DNA of 64,000 nt from Pleurodeles waltl (Eukaryota > Chordata > Amphibia > Caudata > Salamandridae): positions 1,351,606,323-1,351,670,322 of the forward strand of contig NC_090444.1 of assembly GCF_031143425.1 (NCBI RefSeq). The letters run 5' to 3'. The position numbers and the translations under genes are program-made. Below the pieces are notes generated by a model. The model was given only the letters and a program-made list of their open reading frames with translations, searched no databases and was not told where the DNA came from. Positions 43,571 to 56,686 of this stretch are shown one piece after another; position 1 is the first letter of the stretch, and every line of letters begins with the position of its first letter.

Positions 43571-46550
43571 ATGGGCAAAACAAAGGTAAGTGCCCCTGTC
43601 TGCTCCAAGGATACTAACTCCACAGTATCTATAGCATCATTTCTCACTACGGCTATGACTGCAATAAATACCGAAATTGAATCGGTTGAAGAGAAATTGG
43701 GGACAGCAAGGAAGTATTTTGTTCCCTCGTCCCAGCCCTTGTCTAAGGTCAGCAATCGCTCAATTTTGGAAGGAGTGGAGGGTGGGGCCCCCTTGGAGGC
43801 CATTAAGGTAAGGAATGGGCGCATGATCTCAAGCATTCAAAATGGATGTGTTCAACAGGGGGAATTAGAGATCTCCTCCAACAGAGATGGTGATGGATCT
43901 GACCATTAATTATATAAGTGCACATTTGGAAGATATAGTTTCCCCTCCTACTTAATGAAAGAAGCCCGCCTCCCAGAACTTGGGTATGTCCAGGATGAAA
44001 GGCCCTAAATCTTTTGGGCCTGAGAGGGGTATCTCTCATACACATAAGACACAGTTAGTTGGGAAGAGACTAGGGGGGACCTAACAGGACCTCAAGATCT
44101 GGAGGGCAATTGTTGGGACAGAGCTTCTGTGGAAGCTATTTTAGAGAAAGCACTGAAACCTTTGGTGGATTTACTGATTATTATTGACACTTCCTTAAAC
44201 ATCTTCTGGAATCCACAAAACACAACCCACTACCTAGCCAAAATGTGGAGGCGAACACGGAGACTCGCTCCCTAGCCCCACCAGCAGATACAAGGGCAGA
44301 CCTCAGGGAGCAAAGGGATGTTGAGGTCTGAACCTGATCGCTCAGTGAAGGAACCTACAAGTCCTGCAACCCCTGCCGCAGTGCACCCCTTGTGTCAGTG
44401 GTTCCCAAACTGTGCGCCGCGGCACCCTGGTGCACCATTAAAAGTTGCCAGGGGCGCCGCACGCATTTTGGAAACGTGATAGGAATTTCTTTAAAAAGGT
44501 TTATGCATGCAGTTTATAAATTACCTGCTTATGACTAGTTAAAAGTATTTTGCGGCCAATTCTTGCGGTCTGCAGTATGGTTTCACCAAGCATGATTACG
44601 TTCTTAAATAAAAGCCTTCGTCATTGCCAGGCGGTCGGCAATTCAGAAGAGAGCACTAGAATGTTATTGCTACCATGGGATCCTCATTGAAGTGCGCACA
44701 TTGGACGTGTTCCTTGTTGAATTTATGATAATCAGGTAATTGTTATTATTATTATTAGGATTTCTAATCTAGGGTGAGAGACAGGGCACGGCAGGACCGG
44801 AGATCACAGGAATGTGCAAGAAATATAGTCATTATAGTACTATTAATAAATACTGTTGTGTTTTTAAAACAGATGGATATTTTCCAGGGGTGAGCAATCC
44901 AAACGAGGCCCTGGTATAGTTGCCGGACAGGAGAAAACTGCTAACAGCTTGATTCAGCACACACGCACAAGTTGAGTTTGTTTATTTAGATTAGAAGACT
45001 TGATTAGAATTATTAGTTCCTTGCTGATGACAAGTCCAGGGGAAAGTTTCAGCGTTTCTGCTTTGTGAAAGATTAGCCTTCCAACCTTTTCTCATTATAA
45101 AGCACACCTTTCCGTTTTTTCCCCATTTGTGTTTAAAAAATGCTAGTAAATTTTCCAAAATAAATTATAGGCCCACAGTCCTCCCTCACTTGCATGTCCA
45201 AATCAGATTACTTACTGAGTCTTTCTGCCAGGGGAAGGCAATTTTCGTTGGGAGGCCAGAAAAACGGCTATGGGAGGTACAGACCAAGTGGAACTTGGAA
45301 AGCACAGTTATCAAAAGCTGAAGCCTTTGAAATAATTTAAGGCAGCGGTGCCTCCTAAATTCTCAAGAAACTGCAGAGTGGGAGTGTGCGTAATTTGTAA
45401 ATAAAAACGTGCTGGTGCCCAAAGCCCTCCTTTTAAACATGTGGCTGCTGCAATTAAATGTGGGAAAACGGAATACTGAGGCAGTGTAATACTGAAGCCA
45501 TCTCAGGCCTCTTCAATGATTTTAAAGCCACTCCCTTCCCCTTCAGCTCAGTCTTGCACCTTTCTGTTTTCTCCCATTGTGACACTATTTCGTTTTTCTC
45601 TTCCTCAGTCTTTCCCATATGTGTCTTTTGCTTGCAGTAAATGCTTGTGGCAGAAAAATAAGTGCCAGCCCTCAAAAATAAGTGCTGGTGCTCTGCACCA
45701 GAAACAAGCAAAAATTAAGTACTGGTGAATGATCAAGTACTGTTAAGTAGTGTTAGAGGAGAAAGTGTCCAGATTGAAGGCAGAATGTGTGCTCCAAAGG
45801 TGAGGTGTGAGGTGTGTGTGGTCAAGGTAAAGTAATGACGTTGTAAACAGAGAAGGAAATACATGCATGGAGGACAGCAAGTGTGACACAGAGGGGAGAT
45901 GTGGCTATATTTTTAGACGTTTAAGAATGAGAGGTTGAATTGGAGGTGATGTGGTCTAGCAGGGAGGAGGAAACATACAAAACATTTATGTTATGCTTGT
46001 TAATATAATTGAAGTACTCCCTAGGCTGGGCTTACATCGCCCACCCCAAAAAAAAAGTAACATAATGGGGAACCGCAGGCAATGACCAATATAGGTGAAG
46101 GGAGCTGCGTGTCAAAAAAGTTTGGGAACCACTGCCTTATGTAATTGTGTTAAAAAATGTCCCAGCACTGTCTAACAAAACTATTGAGTAGGATTACCAA
46201 CTGCAAAACAACATGTTTTTCTGGTTAAATAATACACTGGAGGAAGTTAATAGTGAGTGTCTCTGGAATGGCATTATTGGAGTGAGGAGGGTACAGTGGG
46301 TTGGCCTCAGCAAGAAAAGTCTCCATGGACTATGTGGTGGTAAATTTCAAAAATCCTAGGAAGGTAGCATGGATATTGAATCAGTGTGGCATCATGCAGG
46401 ATAGTGATGTCAATATCCAGGCTTTTCCTTTGGGATATTTTTATCAGCCCTGCCAAGCTGAGTGTAGTCAGCTAGGGAATACCTCTACATTTTCCGTCCC
46501 TGCTCTGTACCGCTATGGTCCTTTGGGAACCCGTCTAGATGAAGTAGATT
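43571..46550 (+). pseudogene. LINE copy 2 ORF1 (interrupted by hAT)
   Basis: MGKTKVSAPVCSKD opens the frame. TAMTAINTEIESVEEKLGTA corresponds to the heptad-like segment of copy 1, and ISSIQNGCVQQGELE corresponds to its linker. The frame ends at 43909, continues in others to 44395, and resumes at 46141 after the hAT element. There MDYVVVNFKNPRKVAWIL matches the RNA-binding part of copy 1. The frame has many lesions. It would have been the RNA-coating protein. Confidence 0.65.
44396..46134. mobile_element. hAT-type DNA transposon, 1.74 kb, non-autonomous
   Basis: The ends are CAGTGGTTCCCAAACT and AGTTTGGGAACCACTG, perfect 16-bp inverted repeats of the hAT type. The flanking 8 bp are CCTTGTGT (44388-44395) and CCTTATGT (46135-46142), a 7/8 match, the 8-bp duplication known for hAT. 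I find no transposase-like frame inside. A (tta)n-type run lies at about 44742-44758. It inserted into LINE copy 2 ORF1. Confidence 0.88.
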
Positions 46551-46639
46551 GACAAGGGAAGAGGGACAGGTTATACTACTCCCCCAGAAACTAGAATGTG
46601 GGAGCTCTGATATACAAGGGCAAAACTCTATTGCTCAGC

Positions 46640-47765
46640 CTGTGGAGGGTCCTCCCGGCAGTATTGGCAGATGTTATTTTGGAATGTGGCTGCTATTGGG
46701 GAGAAATATCTCTACAGTAACTGGCTTGCCTTGATAAAAAATAAGCAGGTAATTTGCCTTCAGGAAACGTGGGTTAATAGAGCTAGCCATATTAATGGAT
46801 TTGAATCAATAAACAACCCTGGCACCCAGAACCCCTGTAGGATGAAGTAGTGGGGGTCTGATGACTTTGATTAATATCTCTTCAGGTGCTAAAGTGAGTA
46901 ACTGACTCCCCTTACTATCAACTAGTGATGCCACTGGTGAAGGATAGTCTGATAATGCTACTTGTTAATTTTTATCACACCAATTTTGTGAGATCCAATG
47001 TTGAGATTATACATGCCCTAGACAAGGCCATTGAGGAGATGGTGTATTGTATGGATAAGGATTATATAATTGTGTGGGGTGGGAATTTTAATGTTTCCCT
47101 CTGTACTGTAGGGGATGATAAGATCTGTGGAGCATCCTGTCAAGATGATTGTTATTACTCACATTTTACTCATGATCACTGTGGGGATAAGTTAAACAAT
47201 CTGATGAGGATCCACGATTTAGTACTCACAAGCGACATCCTATTGAATCACACCCCCCCGATATCACCTTCAGTTATTGATCATAGTATGTTGTCAAGGT
47301 CATGGATGCATAAACTGGGTGCTTTTCAGGTAATTCCCAGTAGCTTCAGTGATCATAACCCATTTGTTTTAACAATCCAAATCGATCTAAAGAAGAGAAG
47401 TTTACAGAAAATGGGAGGTCCTATTGAATACTACAGGAATAAAGGTGTGCTATGTAAATGGCAAAAACTGGATACAGATGCTCTCTTATCTTCTGTAGTG
47501 GGTAAAAATCTGACACATTTTGAAGCTTGTCTAAATACTGAATCATCCCCAGCTCAGATCCTGGGAGCTTTTGCAGATATTTGCACGTCTGTAAGGGTTT
47601 ACTTAATGGTTCAAACCCAATCTGATAACATTAAACCAGTAAAGTGGTTTGACAATATAAGTACACATGACCATGCTAATCTTATACAGGCATTAAAGGC
47701 CACTCTGAGGAACTAGACAGAAGTTATAAGACGTAGAGCCCAGTATAAGAAGGCAATCTCGCAAG
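46640..47765 (+). pseudogene. LINE copy 2 endonuclease
   Basis: MLFWNVAAIG (about 46676), ICLQETWVNRASHINGF (catalytic Glu, about 46755), YIIVWGGNFNVSL (about 47070; Asn stands for the usual Asp in GGDFN), SVIDHSMLSR and PSSFSDHNPF (His, about 47350) trace the APE-type endonuclease. The longest open part is 46925-47716. It ends at RAQYKKAISQ, where the L1-type element begins. The equivalent KEYKKAIKSR in copy 1 fixes the alignment. Confidence 0.78.
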
Positions 47766-49009
47766 GTGTCAAGATGGCAGCTGCACTTTTGTAGTGCTCT
47801 GGACCCCTCCGTCATCCGCCTCTAATTATCGCTACATTGCGCCCTCATTGGCGGCACCTTCCAGCCGAGGAGACCAGCTGCCCCCCGGGGACGAGTGGCG
47901 GGGATGGGTTGAATCCTCTGGGGCTGATTGCCGGGGGCAATTAGCCGGCGGCTGCCCGCAGGCAAGATGGCAGGTGGCAGAAGAGGAACGAGTGGCGGGC
48001 GGTGAAGAGGCCCCCTGGTACTGGCTGGGGCGCGGGTCGCAGCTGCTGGATATCCATTGTGGGCGGCCCAGCCGGAGGACTTGTGGCGGGCGGAACTGCC
48101 CGGGAGCTGAGCTGGTTTCCTGGAGTGGCGGGCCTGCGGAGGAGGCAGCCTGTGCGCTTAGGTGGGTGGCGCAGCGGGATTGGAGTGTGAGGAAGGGGGG
48201 GGGCCCAGCTGGTGCGAGGAACTGCCCCCCCGGTGCTGTTGTTGGTGCCGCCTGTTGTCTGTCCCTGTTGGCCTCCCCTCCCCATTGGACTGGGGCGGCG
48301 AGCGGAGGCTGCTGATCCGGCCCATCGACCTGGCGAAGGGGAGCGGATATCTCAAAGGCAGCCAGTGGTTGGAGAGGTGAGCGGCGAGTGGCCACCGAAG
48401 CAGAATAAAGCACGGACTGAGGTGGAGAAGACGCAGGGCCCAGGACCTGTCTGGGGTCCGTGACGCGACTGGCTGCTGTAATTGGAGACAGGGACGGGGT
48501 GCCTGAGCGCCATGAGCGGCGGGAAGCCGGTGAGTGAGGGGGCGAGGTGGTGTTGGGGCGGGGGGACAGTATTGGAGCCTGGGGGGTGAGACCCCTTTGT
48601 TCCCCCTCCCCCGCCCCCCTCTTCTGTCCCTCTACATGAATGGACTGGCGCCCCCCTCGTCCTCCCTGGACGGCTGTAAGGGAGCGGCGCTTCAGTGGCA
48701 CGTTGAAGACAACTCTTTGGAGGGCCCTTCTCTCTTCCTTTTGTCTGCCCTACTTTCCGCCACCACCCGCTCTCTCTCTCCGCCTCGTTGGAACCTGCTA
48801 ACACCGGAGAGACGGGGTCGGGGCGTTGGTGGGGCTCCTGGAGAACTTTGGGGCCAGCTTGTTGATCGGCAGAGAGGGGACCGCACCAGGGTCTCGGGGT
48901 CGTGGAGCCAGGTAGAGAAGGCCCTGGACCTGTGCGGGGTGGAGTGCTTGGCATCCACTGACTGGGCTGCCGTGACCCTCTATGTTGTGACGCAGCTGAG
49001 GAGCCCACC
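47766..49009 (+). other. GC-rich 5' UTR of the L1/Tx1-type LINE
   Basis: The stretch begins caagatggcagctgc, like many L1 5' ends, and is GC-rich with many CpG. Long open frames occur on both strands but have no family pattern. It precedes ORF1 (ATG 49010). An internal promoter is expected here from family knowledge, but I cannot point to a motif. Confidence 0.6.
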
Positions 49010-49890
49010 ATGGGCAAGGACAAAACGGCACGACAGGCGACCGCACAAACGTGCATTGATCAATTCACCACAAGTGCGAATGGGACTCAGGCGGGGGATC
49101 GTGCGGAGGAGGAGATCCCTCGGAGAAATCTGGCAACCTGGCAAAGATTCTCCAAGCCATCCAAGTGTCCCAGACAACGGTGGAGACCAAGATCGGAGAG
49201 GTCAGGATGGATGTGGTCCTGGTTCGGCAGGATCTCCGCAAGGCCACGGTCCAGCTAACGGAGGCGGAGTAAAGGATATCCACGGTGGAAGATGATGTGA
49301 CATCTCTCAAGGCGCAGATCTCTGTGCTAACATCTTGCACGGCGGAACTTTATCGAAGAGCTGAAGATGCCGAAAACAGATCCCGATGCAACAATCTATG
49401 CCTGCCGGCCCCGTCTCTGGTAACCTTTTTAGAGGATTGGATCCGCTCATGGATGCCGGCGGGGCGTCTCACGCTGTGGTTCGCAATCGAACGGTTCCAC
49501 AGGGCTTCACAGTTGAAGCCTCCGCCAGGGTCTCATTCGGGGCCGGTGATCCTTCGCCTCTTCAACTATAAGGACTGTGATGCAGTGCTTCAAGAGGCGC
49601 GCTCCAAGAGGGAACTCACGTGCAATGAGACGAAGGTCCTCCTTTTCCCAGACTACACCAGGGATGTGCAACAAGTACGCCGCTCATTCGCTGAAGTAAA
49701 GCAGAAACTGAGAGCAATGGACATATCATATCGTCTCCTGTTCCCAGCGAAACTCCGTGTAGTATATAGTAACAAAACGTACTTCTTTGAACAGCCGGAG
49801 GCTGCGTGGACTTGGCTGACAGAAGACGTCCCCCTTGGGCTTGGCGGCGAAGATCCAAGACCAGGAAGGTACGTAGTACAGCTGAGTTAA
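49010..49890 (+). pseudogene. L1-type ORF1 (coiled coil, RRM, C-terminal domain)
   Basis: ATG 49010 starts MGKDKTARQATAQ. After frame changes a coiled-coil segment reads DDVTSLKAQISVLTSCTAEL (49288 on). AEDAENRSRCNNLCL marks the start of the L1 ORF1 RRM (Transposase_22), and AIERFHRA and VILRLFNYKDCD follow. The C-terminal domain reads LLFPDYTRDVQQVRRSF and YRLLFPAKLRV. The middle RRM part looks altered by a local shift near 49400. The last 200 codons (49285-49890) are open. This protein forms trimers and chaperones the element RNA. Confidence 0.82.
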
Positions 49891-50574
49891 CAGCAAAAAC
49901 AGCTGTCGGGCCGCCGCCGGCACACGCGCTCGAGGCGGCGTAGGGAGTGTCGAAACTCCCGCTCAGGGTCCCCCTGGGGGGACCCCACCCATGCCAGCGG
50001 AGGCACAGCGGTTGCTGTTGGCTTCTGAGGAGGCACGGAGAAGCCTGGAGCCGTCCGGAGCGGCATGGGCCTGGGCGGAGTCTCTAAGTGGGTTGGACTT
50101 GTCCTGCAGTCCGGTGCTGAAACTATTTCAACAGATAGCTGAACCTGAGAGGGTGCTATTTGCCTGATGAAAGATAATCTTGCTTATGATCAAGTGTTAC
50201 TTAATTGTATATTTCTTTCATCCGAAGAAATGGAGGGGTCCACCACTGCTCAAATAGTTAATGGCATACCTCACTATGTTTGAGAGGGAGGTGTTTCATA
50301 CAGGCGACAGATGCTTCTGTGGGGAAGTATAGGGTGGGAGGGGAGTTGGGGGTATGGGAAGTTGGGGTTTTGTTCCATGGTATATGCGGATGTTTTCTGT
50401 TACATCAGTATGTTCGTATGTGTTAGCAAGAGCGCAGGATAAGAGTGACAATGGACCACTTGAGGGAGCAGAGGCGTTCAGGCTGCAGGGCGGAGAGAAA
50501 TATAGGGAAGGGGCTTTAGACCAAGAAATTGCGCGTTCCGGCACTATAGCATCTGGCAACAATTATTTTAATGG

Positions 50575-53500
50575 GACCGATACAGGTTATATCGTGGAAC
50601 GTTAATGGTCTTTTAGATAAAATTAAGAGCACAGCGGTGTTTTCCTTTGTGCAGCGCTACTGCCTTGATGTGCTCCTGCTGCAGGAGATGCACCTAGCGG
50701 GTGATCACTGCCCGTGAGGGATTTGATAGAGTATACCATGAGGGGTTTACACGAGGATCACGGGGAGTGGCAATTCTATTGCATTGCTCATTTCCCGTGG
50801 CAAACGTACAGGTTTTGAAGGATCGGCAGGGACGCTACGTGGCCATCACGGGAAAGGTGGAGGGTGTTACAATTGATGTGGTCAGTGCCTACGTCCCCCT
50901 GGCAATGATGCGGGGGACCCTTAGGGACCTGACCGAACTGCTCATTAAATTACCCCCAGGACTCACCATGGTGGGAGGAGACTTTAATGCGGCCCGGACC
51001 CGGCCCTGAATGTAGCGGGTCTGCTCTCCGCCTATAGGCACACAGTGGCTGTGGGAATCATGGGGTGGCTTTCAGCGGTGAGGTTTTGTGACGTGTGGCG
51101 GGTGTGGCATCCAAGACAGTGGCAGTTTACTCATACCTCAGCCGCACTCTAGGTTCGCACTCTAGAATTGACTTGGTGCTATTGCTGAGTACGTACTGCA
51201 CCTCCCTTTCTCATATTGAAATCCTAGCTCGTGGAATCTCTGACCATGCCCCCCTTCGGTTCATCGTGGGCCATGCCCGGTTGATGACCCACCCAATGTG
51301 GTAGCTTAATGCGTGGTATCTACAGGACAGGAAATATATTGAGCAGCTGAGGAAGGCACAGCACGAATACTGCGCAATGAACAAGAGATTTGTGGCCTCG
51401 GCTGGAACTCTGTGGGCGGTGGGTAAGGCGTTGATGCGGGGTGCAGCCAGGAGTCTGGTGTGAGAGAGGGAACGTTTGAGGGCGCGAAGTATTGAGTGGC
51501 TGGAATTGCAGGTGCTGGGACTCGAACAAGAGTATGATGCGAGCCCCACCGAAAGAAGTAGCTCGGCAGCTCCTATTAGTGTGCGAGGAAATCAGAGCTC
51601 AGTCTTTAGAGGCCGCAAAGCAACTATGGAGGGCTACTACTGCAAAGATTTATGGTTGGGGGGAAAAACCTGGGAAACTGCCGTACTGGCTGGTTTCTCA
51701 CCATCGGTCCTCTAGGATCATCCCCAAAATATATGATGAACGGGGGAGCCGGGTAGCGGATCATGTGGACTTAGCAGAAGCCTTCGCTCTGTACTATCAG
51801 GCATTGTATCGGGCGTCAGCGCTGATGGGGACGGACGAGGTTAGCCGACAGCAAGATGATGTTCCCCTTCCTCGGCTGCCTGGGGTAGAGGTGCAGATAC
51901 TGGACGAGCCCTGTTGGTGCAGAGGAAATTGGAGTGGCTATTTCTGCACTGGGGACGCGGAAAACACCCGGTCCCGATGGGTTCCCCGCAGAGTACTATA
52001 AAGCGTTTAGAGAAGACTTGGTGCTGCACCTTCTAGCACTTTTTATGGAGGTGGAGCAGCGGGGGTCCTTCCCGGAGGAACTGGATGTGGCCACTATTGT
52101 GGTGCTCCCCAAAACCATCCCCCTTTGCTCCAATGTGCAGACTACAGGCCGATATCGCTGATTAATAGCGAGGTTAAGATTTATGCTACGAATATTGCGG
52201 CTCATCTTAATGAAGTCTTGCCGCAGCTAGTACACTCTGACCAATGTGGATGTATGGCAGCTCATAGCACTTGTCACTGTATCCGCTGACTGCACGTGGC
52301 TTTGGCCGAGCGCCTTCGACTGCCCCGAGAACTCGCTCTTCTGTTTATAGATATTGAAAAAGCATTTGATTCGGTGGATTGGGTTTTTATGTTTTAAGTG
52401 CTTCGAAGGGCTGGTTTCGGACCGAGGTTTTGCCGTCTGGTGCGAGCGCTGTATGCTAACCCCTCCGCGCGAGTGCTGGTGAATGGGATTCTATCCTCAG
52501 TGTTTGAAGTTCGACGGGCATGCAACAGGGCTGCCCCTGTCTCCCCTTTTATTCACTTTAGTGATTGAGCCTCTGGCTCAGATGATCCAGACGGATCCGA
52601 TATATCGCGGATGGCGATGGGTGCCCTCCTGGGAAGACAGGATAACTTTGTATGCTGACGATGATACTGCTGTACATGGCAGAGCCTAGCATATTGGGCC
52701 CAAGAAGTCTCCATCTGTTATGCCGCTATGGGCAGATGTCGGGCCTCACGATGAACCCCACAAAGTCGGTGTTGGTCCCTCTAGCTCTCACACATGACTG
52801 CTTTGATTGGCAAGATATGATACCCTTACGCAAGCTCAGCTTTAAGTATCTAGGTGTTTGGGTGACCCTTCTGCCAGAGTTGACTTGGGCCAAAAATAAA
52901 AACCTGCTCTTGGTTTGTGTGAAGACGGACCTTCAGAGGTGGCAGGCTTTGCCCCTAAATGTGATGGGCTGTGTGGCCCTGTACAAGATGTTGATCTTAC
53001 CTAGACTTCTATATGTATTTCAGAACTTCCCGTTTCCGATCCCGCTCTCTTGGTTTAGAGCCTTAGAGAGTGCCACCACATTGTTTATGTGGAAGGGCGC
53101 CAGACATCGAGAAGCGGCGCGACACTGCCGTAGAGGAGTATATGATGGTGGCCTAGGTGCCTCGGATCCTTATCTATATTATCTGGCGACCCAGCTGCTA
53201 GTGATCCATGACTGGTTCAACGGGGATGGGCAGACCCGGCATATTGGGTGGAATTGGAGATATTGGGATTCCCGAGCATTCTGGATGCACTATACGGTGC
53301 ACCTCTCCCCCGGGACATGACAGCGTTAACCCCGGTGGTCTTCCTGGCGTGGCGTGCTGCGCTGCAGCTCACTCAGTGGAATGCGGCAATCACCCATCAA
53401 ACCCCGTTATGGAAGGGGACGTGGCTGAGAGAGGCAGTGGCACTGGAGTGGTTCGCTGGGTGGGATCTGCTGGGTATATCGCTGGTTGGGGACGTGTGGA

Positions 53501-54303
53501 AGGGTAATGCACTGAAGTCATTTCAGGAGCTGCAGACGGACTTCCAGTTGACCCAAGCACAGTTCTTTAAATACCTACAGCTGCGACATGCTTTGAGAGA
53601 GCATTTGCCAATTACAGGCCCTCTGCCGGAATTTAGCCTGCTCAAAGCCAAGCTGCTTATGGGGAGCTTGGGAGGGAAAGGTGTTTCCCAGGTTTACAAA
53701 ATGTTAGTTAACAATACTCCGGGTGACTTGAGCTCACTGAGAAACAGATGGGAATCGGAGGTGGGGGTTCTGGATGAAGTGAAATGGATGGAGGCCCTGA
53801 TGGTGCCTAGGGTGCTGGTGATATCAGCAAGACTTCGCACAGTGCAATTCTACTACTTACACAGAGCATATTTGACGCCACTCAGGCTGCGCCAGGCAGG
53901 TTTGCGCTCCACGGCTCAATGTCCAAGATGTGCCAGGGAACTGGCGGACTTCTTACAGATGGTCTGGTCCTGTCCAGTGCTTCAGGTGTATTGGAGTAGG
54001 GTACTTAGGGAGTTAAGCAGAGTGCTTGAGATGGAGATGAAGATGTCTGCAAAGCTGATCTTGCTGGGTGTGATGGAAGAAATGGGAGGTGCACGAGTGA
54101 AGCGTGCTCTCGCCGGTACAGCCCTGCTAGTAGCAAAGAGAGATATTGCGGCAGCCTGGAACTCCTCTGTGGGCCCGTCGTTCCAACAATGGAGAAAGGG
54201 AGTGGACTGGTGTGCGGGGCAAGAAAAGCTGGTGTATGAAGCGAGGGGCTGTCCTCGGAAACATGGAAGGGTATGGGGGCGGTGGTTGGGAACACTGGGC
54301 TAG
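50575..54303 (+). pseudogene. L1/Tx1-type ORF2: endonuclease, RT, zinc domain
   Basis: Endonuclease: ISWNVNGLLDKIK (about 50590), VLLLQEMHL (Glu), MVGGDFNAA (about 50970), SRIDLVLLL and ISDHAPLRF (about 51235). RT: RKTPGPDGFPAEYYKAF (51960), DYRPISLIN, LLFIDIEKAFDSVDW (about 52340), then LYADDDTAVH (YADD, about 52650). The C-terminal frame 53248-54303 is open for 351 codons and carries CPRCARELADF...VWSCP, a zinc-binding motif typical of this group. Lesions include stops near 50714, 51006, 52290 and 52398 and several shifts. The long open 3' end and full domain set suggest moderate age. Confidence 0.82.
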
Positions 54304-54509
54304 GCTGTGGGGGGTGTTTCTCACCCCAGGGTAAGAGTCCGCAAAGCTGTCTAATTGTTAGGATGTCTCCCTGTCGACGGTCAATAATGCTATGGAAGTG
54401 GAACTCGTTGTATATTTTGTGTCAAATGTCCTGCATATGCTCTGTTAAAACAATAAAAAGTTGTTTATAAAACGTATGTATGCGTGTAATATTAAAGAGT
54501 GCAAAACAC

Positions 54510-56350
54510 TGCTATAAACAGCTTTGATAATTCCATTAGTGAGGAGCTGGATATACAGTTGAGTGAGGTGCTTCTGGCAACTAATGGTTGATCCACTAAT
54601 AAGGCCGAAGGGCCAGATGGAGTGCCTGTTGACCTCTTTAATAAATTAGAACTATGGGTGCCAATTTTGGTTAATTTCTTTAGAGCTGCGATAAGCACTG
54701 CCCCTCCTCCATCATGGTCTAAAGCCACTATTGTCCCAGTTTTCAAAAAGGAGGACCAGAATGATCCTGCTTGCTATCGCCCTATTTCCTTGATCGATGC
54801 CACAAAAATATTTTGAAGAATCCTTTTGGACCACCTGGAAGCATGGGCTTTTGATAATAATATAATTTCAGAGTCACAGTATGGCTTCCGGAAGGCGGTG
54901 GGGACCAGTCGATCAATGTCTGAATCTCCATTTGATTAGAGAAAAGTACGGAGGGCTAAACAAGGGTGTTTATACCTGTAATTTATGGATCTAAAGGCAG
55001 CATTTGATAATGCGGTCCAAACCAAATTATGTGCAATGTTGATTAAAAAGGGGCAAACCCAAAGATAGTATATATGCTGGCATGACTTCATAGTAATGTG
55101 GAAGCTAAGATCAGATTTGGGGAACAGGGAGAATGCACTAGCTCCTTCAAGGTTGAGGAAGGGGTTAGACGGGGATGTGTTCTGGCCCCCTTTCTGTTTA
55201 CATTCTATATAAACGGTGTAGAGAAAGCCTTGATTGATGAAAAGGCAGACCCCTCTGAGATTGCAGGCAGACCACAAACAGTTTTAATGTATTCCGATGA
55301 TTGAGTTCTGATGCCCAGAACCCAGAGAGGCCTTCAAAACCTATTAGGAAAATTTGTGGAGTTCATAACTGCATTGGGTCTGACCACTAACAAAGCGAAA
55401 TCTTACACTCTGGTTTGTGGCCACCCTAGAAGTAGAGTCCCTCAGTATTTTATCAAAGGCATCCACTTGAACTATGTGAATACCTTTACATACGTGGGGA
55501 ATCCCTATGATAATGAGAGTAAATGAAATCACCTCAGAGTAATCAAGAACACGCAATACAATCGAGCGGTCTCAGCCTTGCATACATTTATTAAAACATT
55601 CAGTTGTGCACCACTAGAGCCTATTACCACTATTTATAAGGCAAGGCTGAAATCAATTGCTAGATATGGAGCTAGGGTGTGGAGATATACGGATGCACCT
55701 CTTTTGCAAGTAAGTGAAAATACAATTTTGAGAAGTCTACTTTCACTCACTCCAAGTGTACCCGCTATAATCCCACATGAAGAACTGTGACTTCCTTTTA
55801 TTGAGGACTTGATCAAATTAGCCCCCTTAGCTCTCTGGATGTTCGTTTGGATTAGACCAGAAGCGGGCCTCACTCAGTCATTGCTCATGGACTGTATGAG
55901 ATTGGATGGTGTCCAGAGGTGCACGTGGGTTATGTACATTAAAGAATCCCTGGGCAGCCTTAATAGATTAGACCTGTTTCTTAAGCCTATATCTATAACC
56001 AAACAGGACATTATAGTAGTCAATTAATTTTTAGGAAAAATGGTTGACGACAGATGGAGGTATGACCTAGGGAAAGGCATGGTGGCAGCTTATCTTCCTC
56101 CTATGTACTACATTTAAAACTGAACCTTATCTTTTAGCTGTCCCACAGCACCACAGATTTTATCTGATGAGGTTTCATCAGGGGTTTCCTCACTCCATCA
56201 AAGCTGTATTTCCACAGGGATTTAATAACTTATCCATGAGACATGTATTCGGAGCAATCACAAATGCACATGTTTCTATTTTGTAAATTACACAAAGAGC
56301 AGAGAAGGACTTTGTTAATTCCAACTTTTAGGTTACTAAACATTAGGATG
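54510..56350 (+). pseudogene. LINE copy 2 RT and C-terminal domain
   Basis: After the L1 insertion the frame reads EGPDGVPVDLFNK (54610), VFKKEDQNDPACYRPISL, a FRKAVGTS-type segment, FMDLKAAFDN with the first Asp (about 54985), GVRRGCVLAPFLFTFYING and VLMYSDD followed by a TGA (about 55290-55305). The C-terminal part (55300-56350) shows VNTFTYVGNPYDNE, ARYGARVWRY, and a last piece LFCKLHKEQRRTLLIP that matches the end of LINE copy 1. Stops are frequent. Confidence 0.78.
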
Positions 56351-56686
56351 CCATTTTCTACCTGCAGATATTGCAGTACGATGTGGTGTGCATGGCTGTT
56401 TAATGTTTCATTGCTTCAGCGATACAAGAGAGGGAAAGACAGGGCTCTGACTGTTGAACCCTTGATACTTTTACTGGCAATTTGCACACTCTATCATATT
56501 ATCCATTTTAGTTATTACGATGATTTATTTAATGTTTTTAACTTATTGACTCAATGTTTTATGCATGCTCTTTTATTAATATTTTTTAAAGATCTGATTA
56601 AAGAGTTTTTTGACTGATTGGCTTAGGCCTTGGGAGAAGGATAGCCTTTAGGTGAGACCCCTTGTTGATCTCCAAGTAGCATAGAT

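Larger units (their letters stand above)
47766..54470 (+). mobile_element. L1/Tx1-type LINE, nearly full length, 6.7 kb
   Basis: A GC-rich 5' UTR, ORF1 (49010-49890) and ORF2 (50575-54303) are all present in order. The element ends with caataaaaagttgtttataaaa (about 54448-54471), an A-rich tail with an AATAAA signal. I could not find a clear target duplication. It interrupts LINE copy 2 between endonuclease and RT. Length and parts fit the L1 superfamily; the CPRC zinc motif at the end of ORF2 fits the Tx1/L1 side. Confidence 0.8.
43553..56640 (+). mobile_element. LINE copy 2, split by hAT and L1 insertions
   Basis: ORF1 starts at 43571 with an N-terminus like that of LINE copy 1, and is interrupted by a hAT element (44396-46134). 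ORF1 and endonuclease continue to about 47765. A 6.7-kb L1/Tx1-type LINE follows (47766-54470). RT and C-terminal domain continue to about 56350, with a tail to about 56640. Compared with copy 1, some 60 codons around the L1 junction are missing. The 5' end lies directly against the gypsy RT without a 5' UTR. Confidence 0.78.

Noticed and set aside
47832..48701. 289-codon minus-strand frame
   Set aside because: It lies in the GC-rich 5' UTR of the L1-type LINE, antisense, with low-complexity Pro/Ser composition and no domain.
48534..49295. 253-codon plus-strand frame overlapping the start of L1 ORF1
   Set aside because: It is a shadow of the ORF1 start in another frame in GC-rich DNA; L1 ORF1 motifs are in the other frames.
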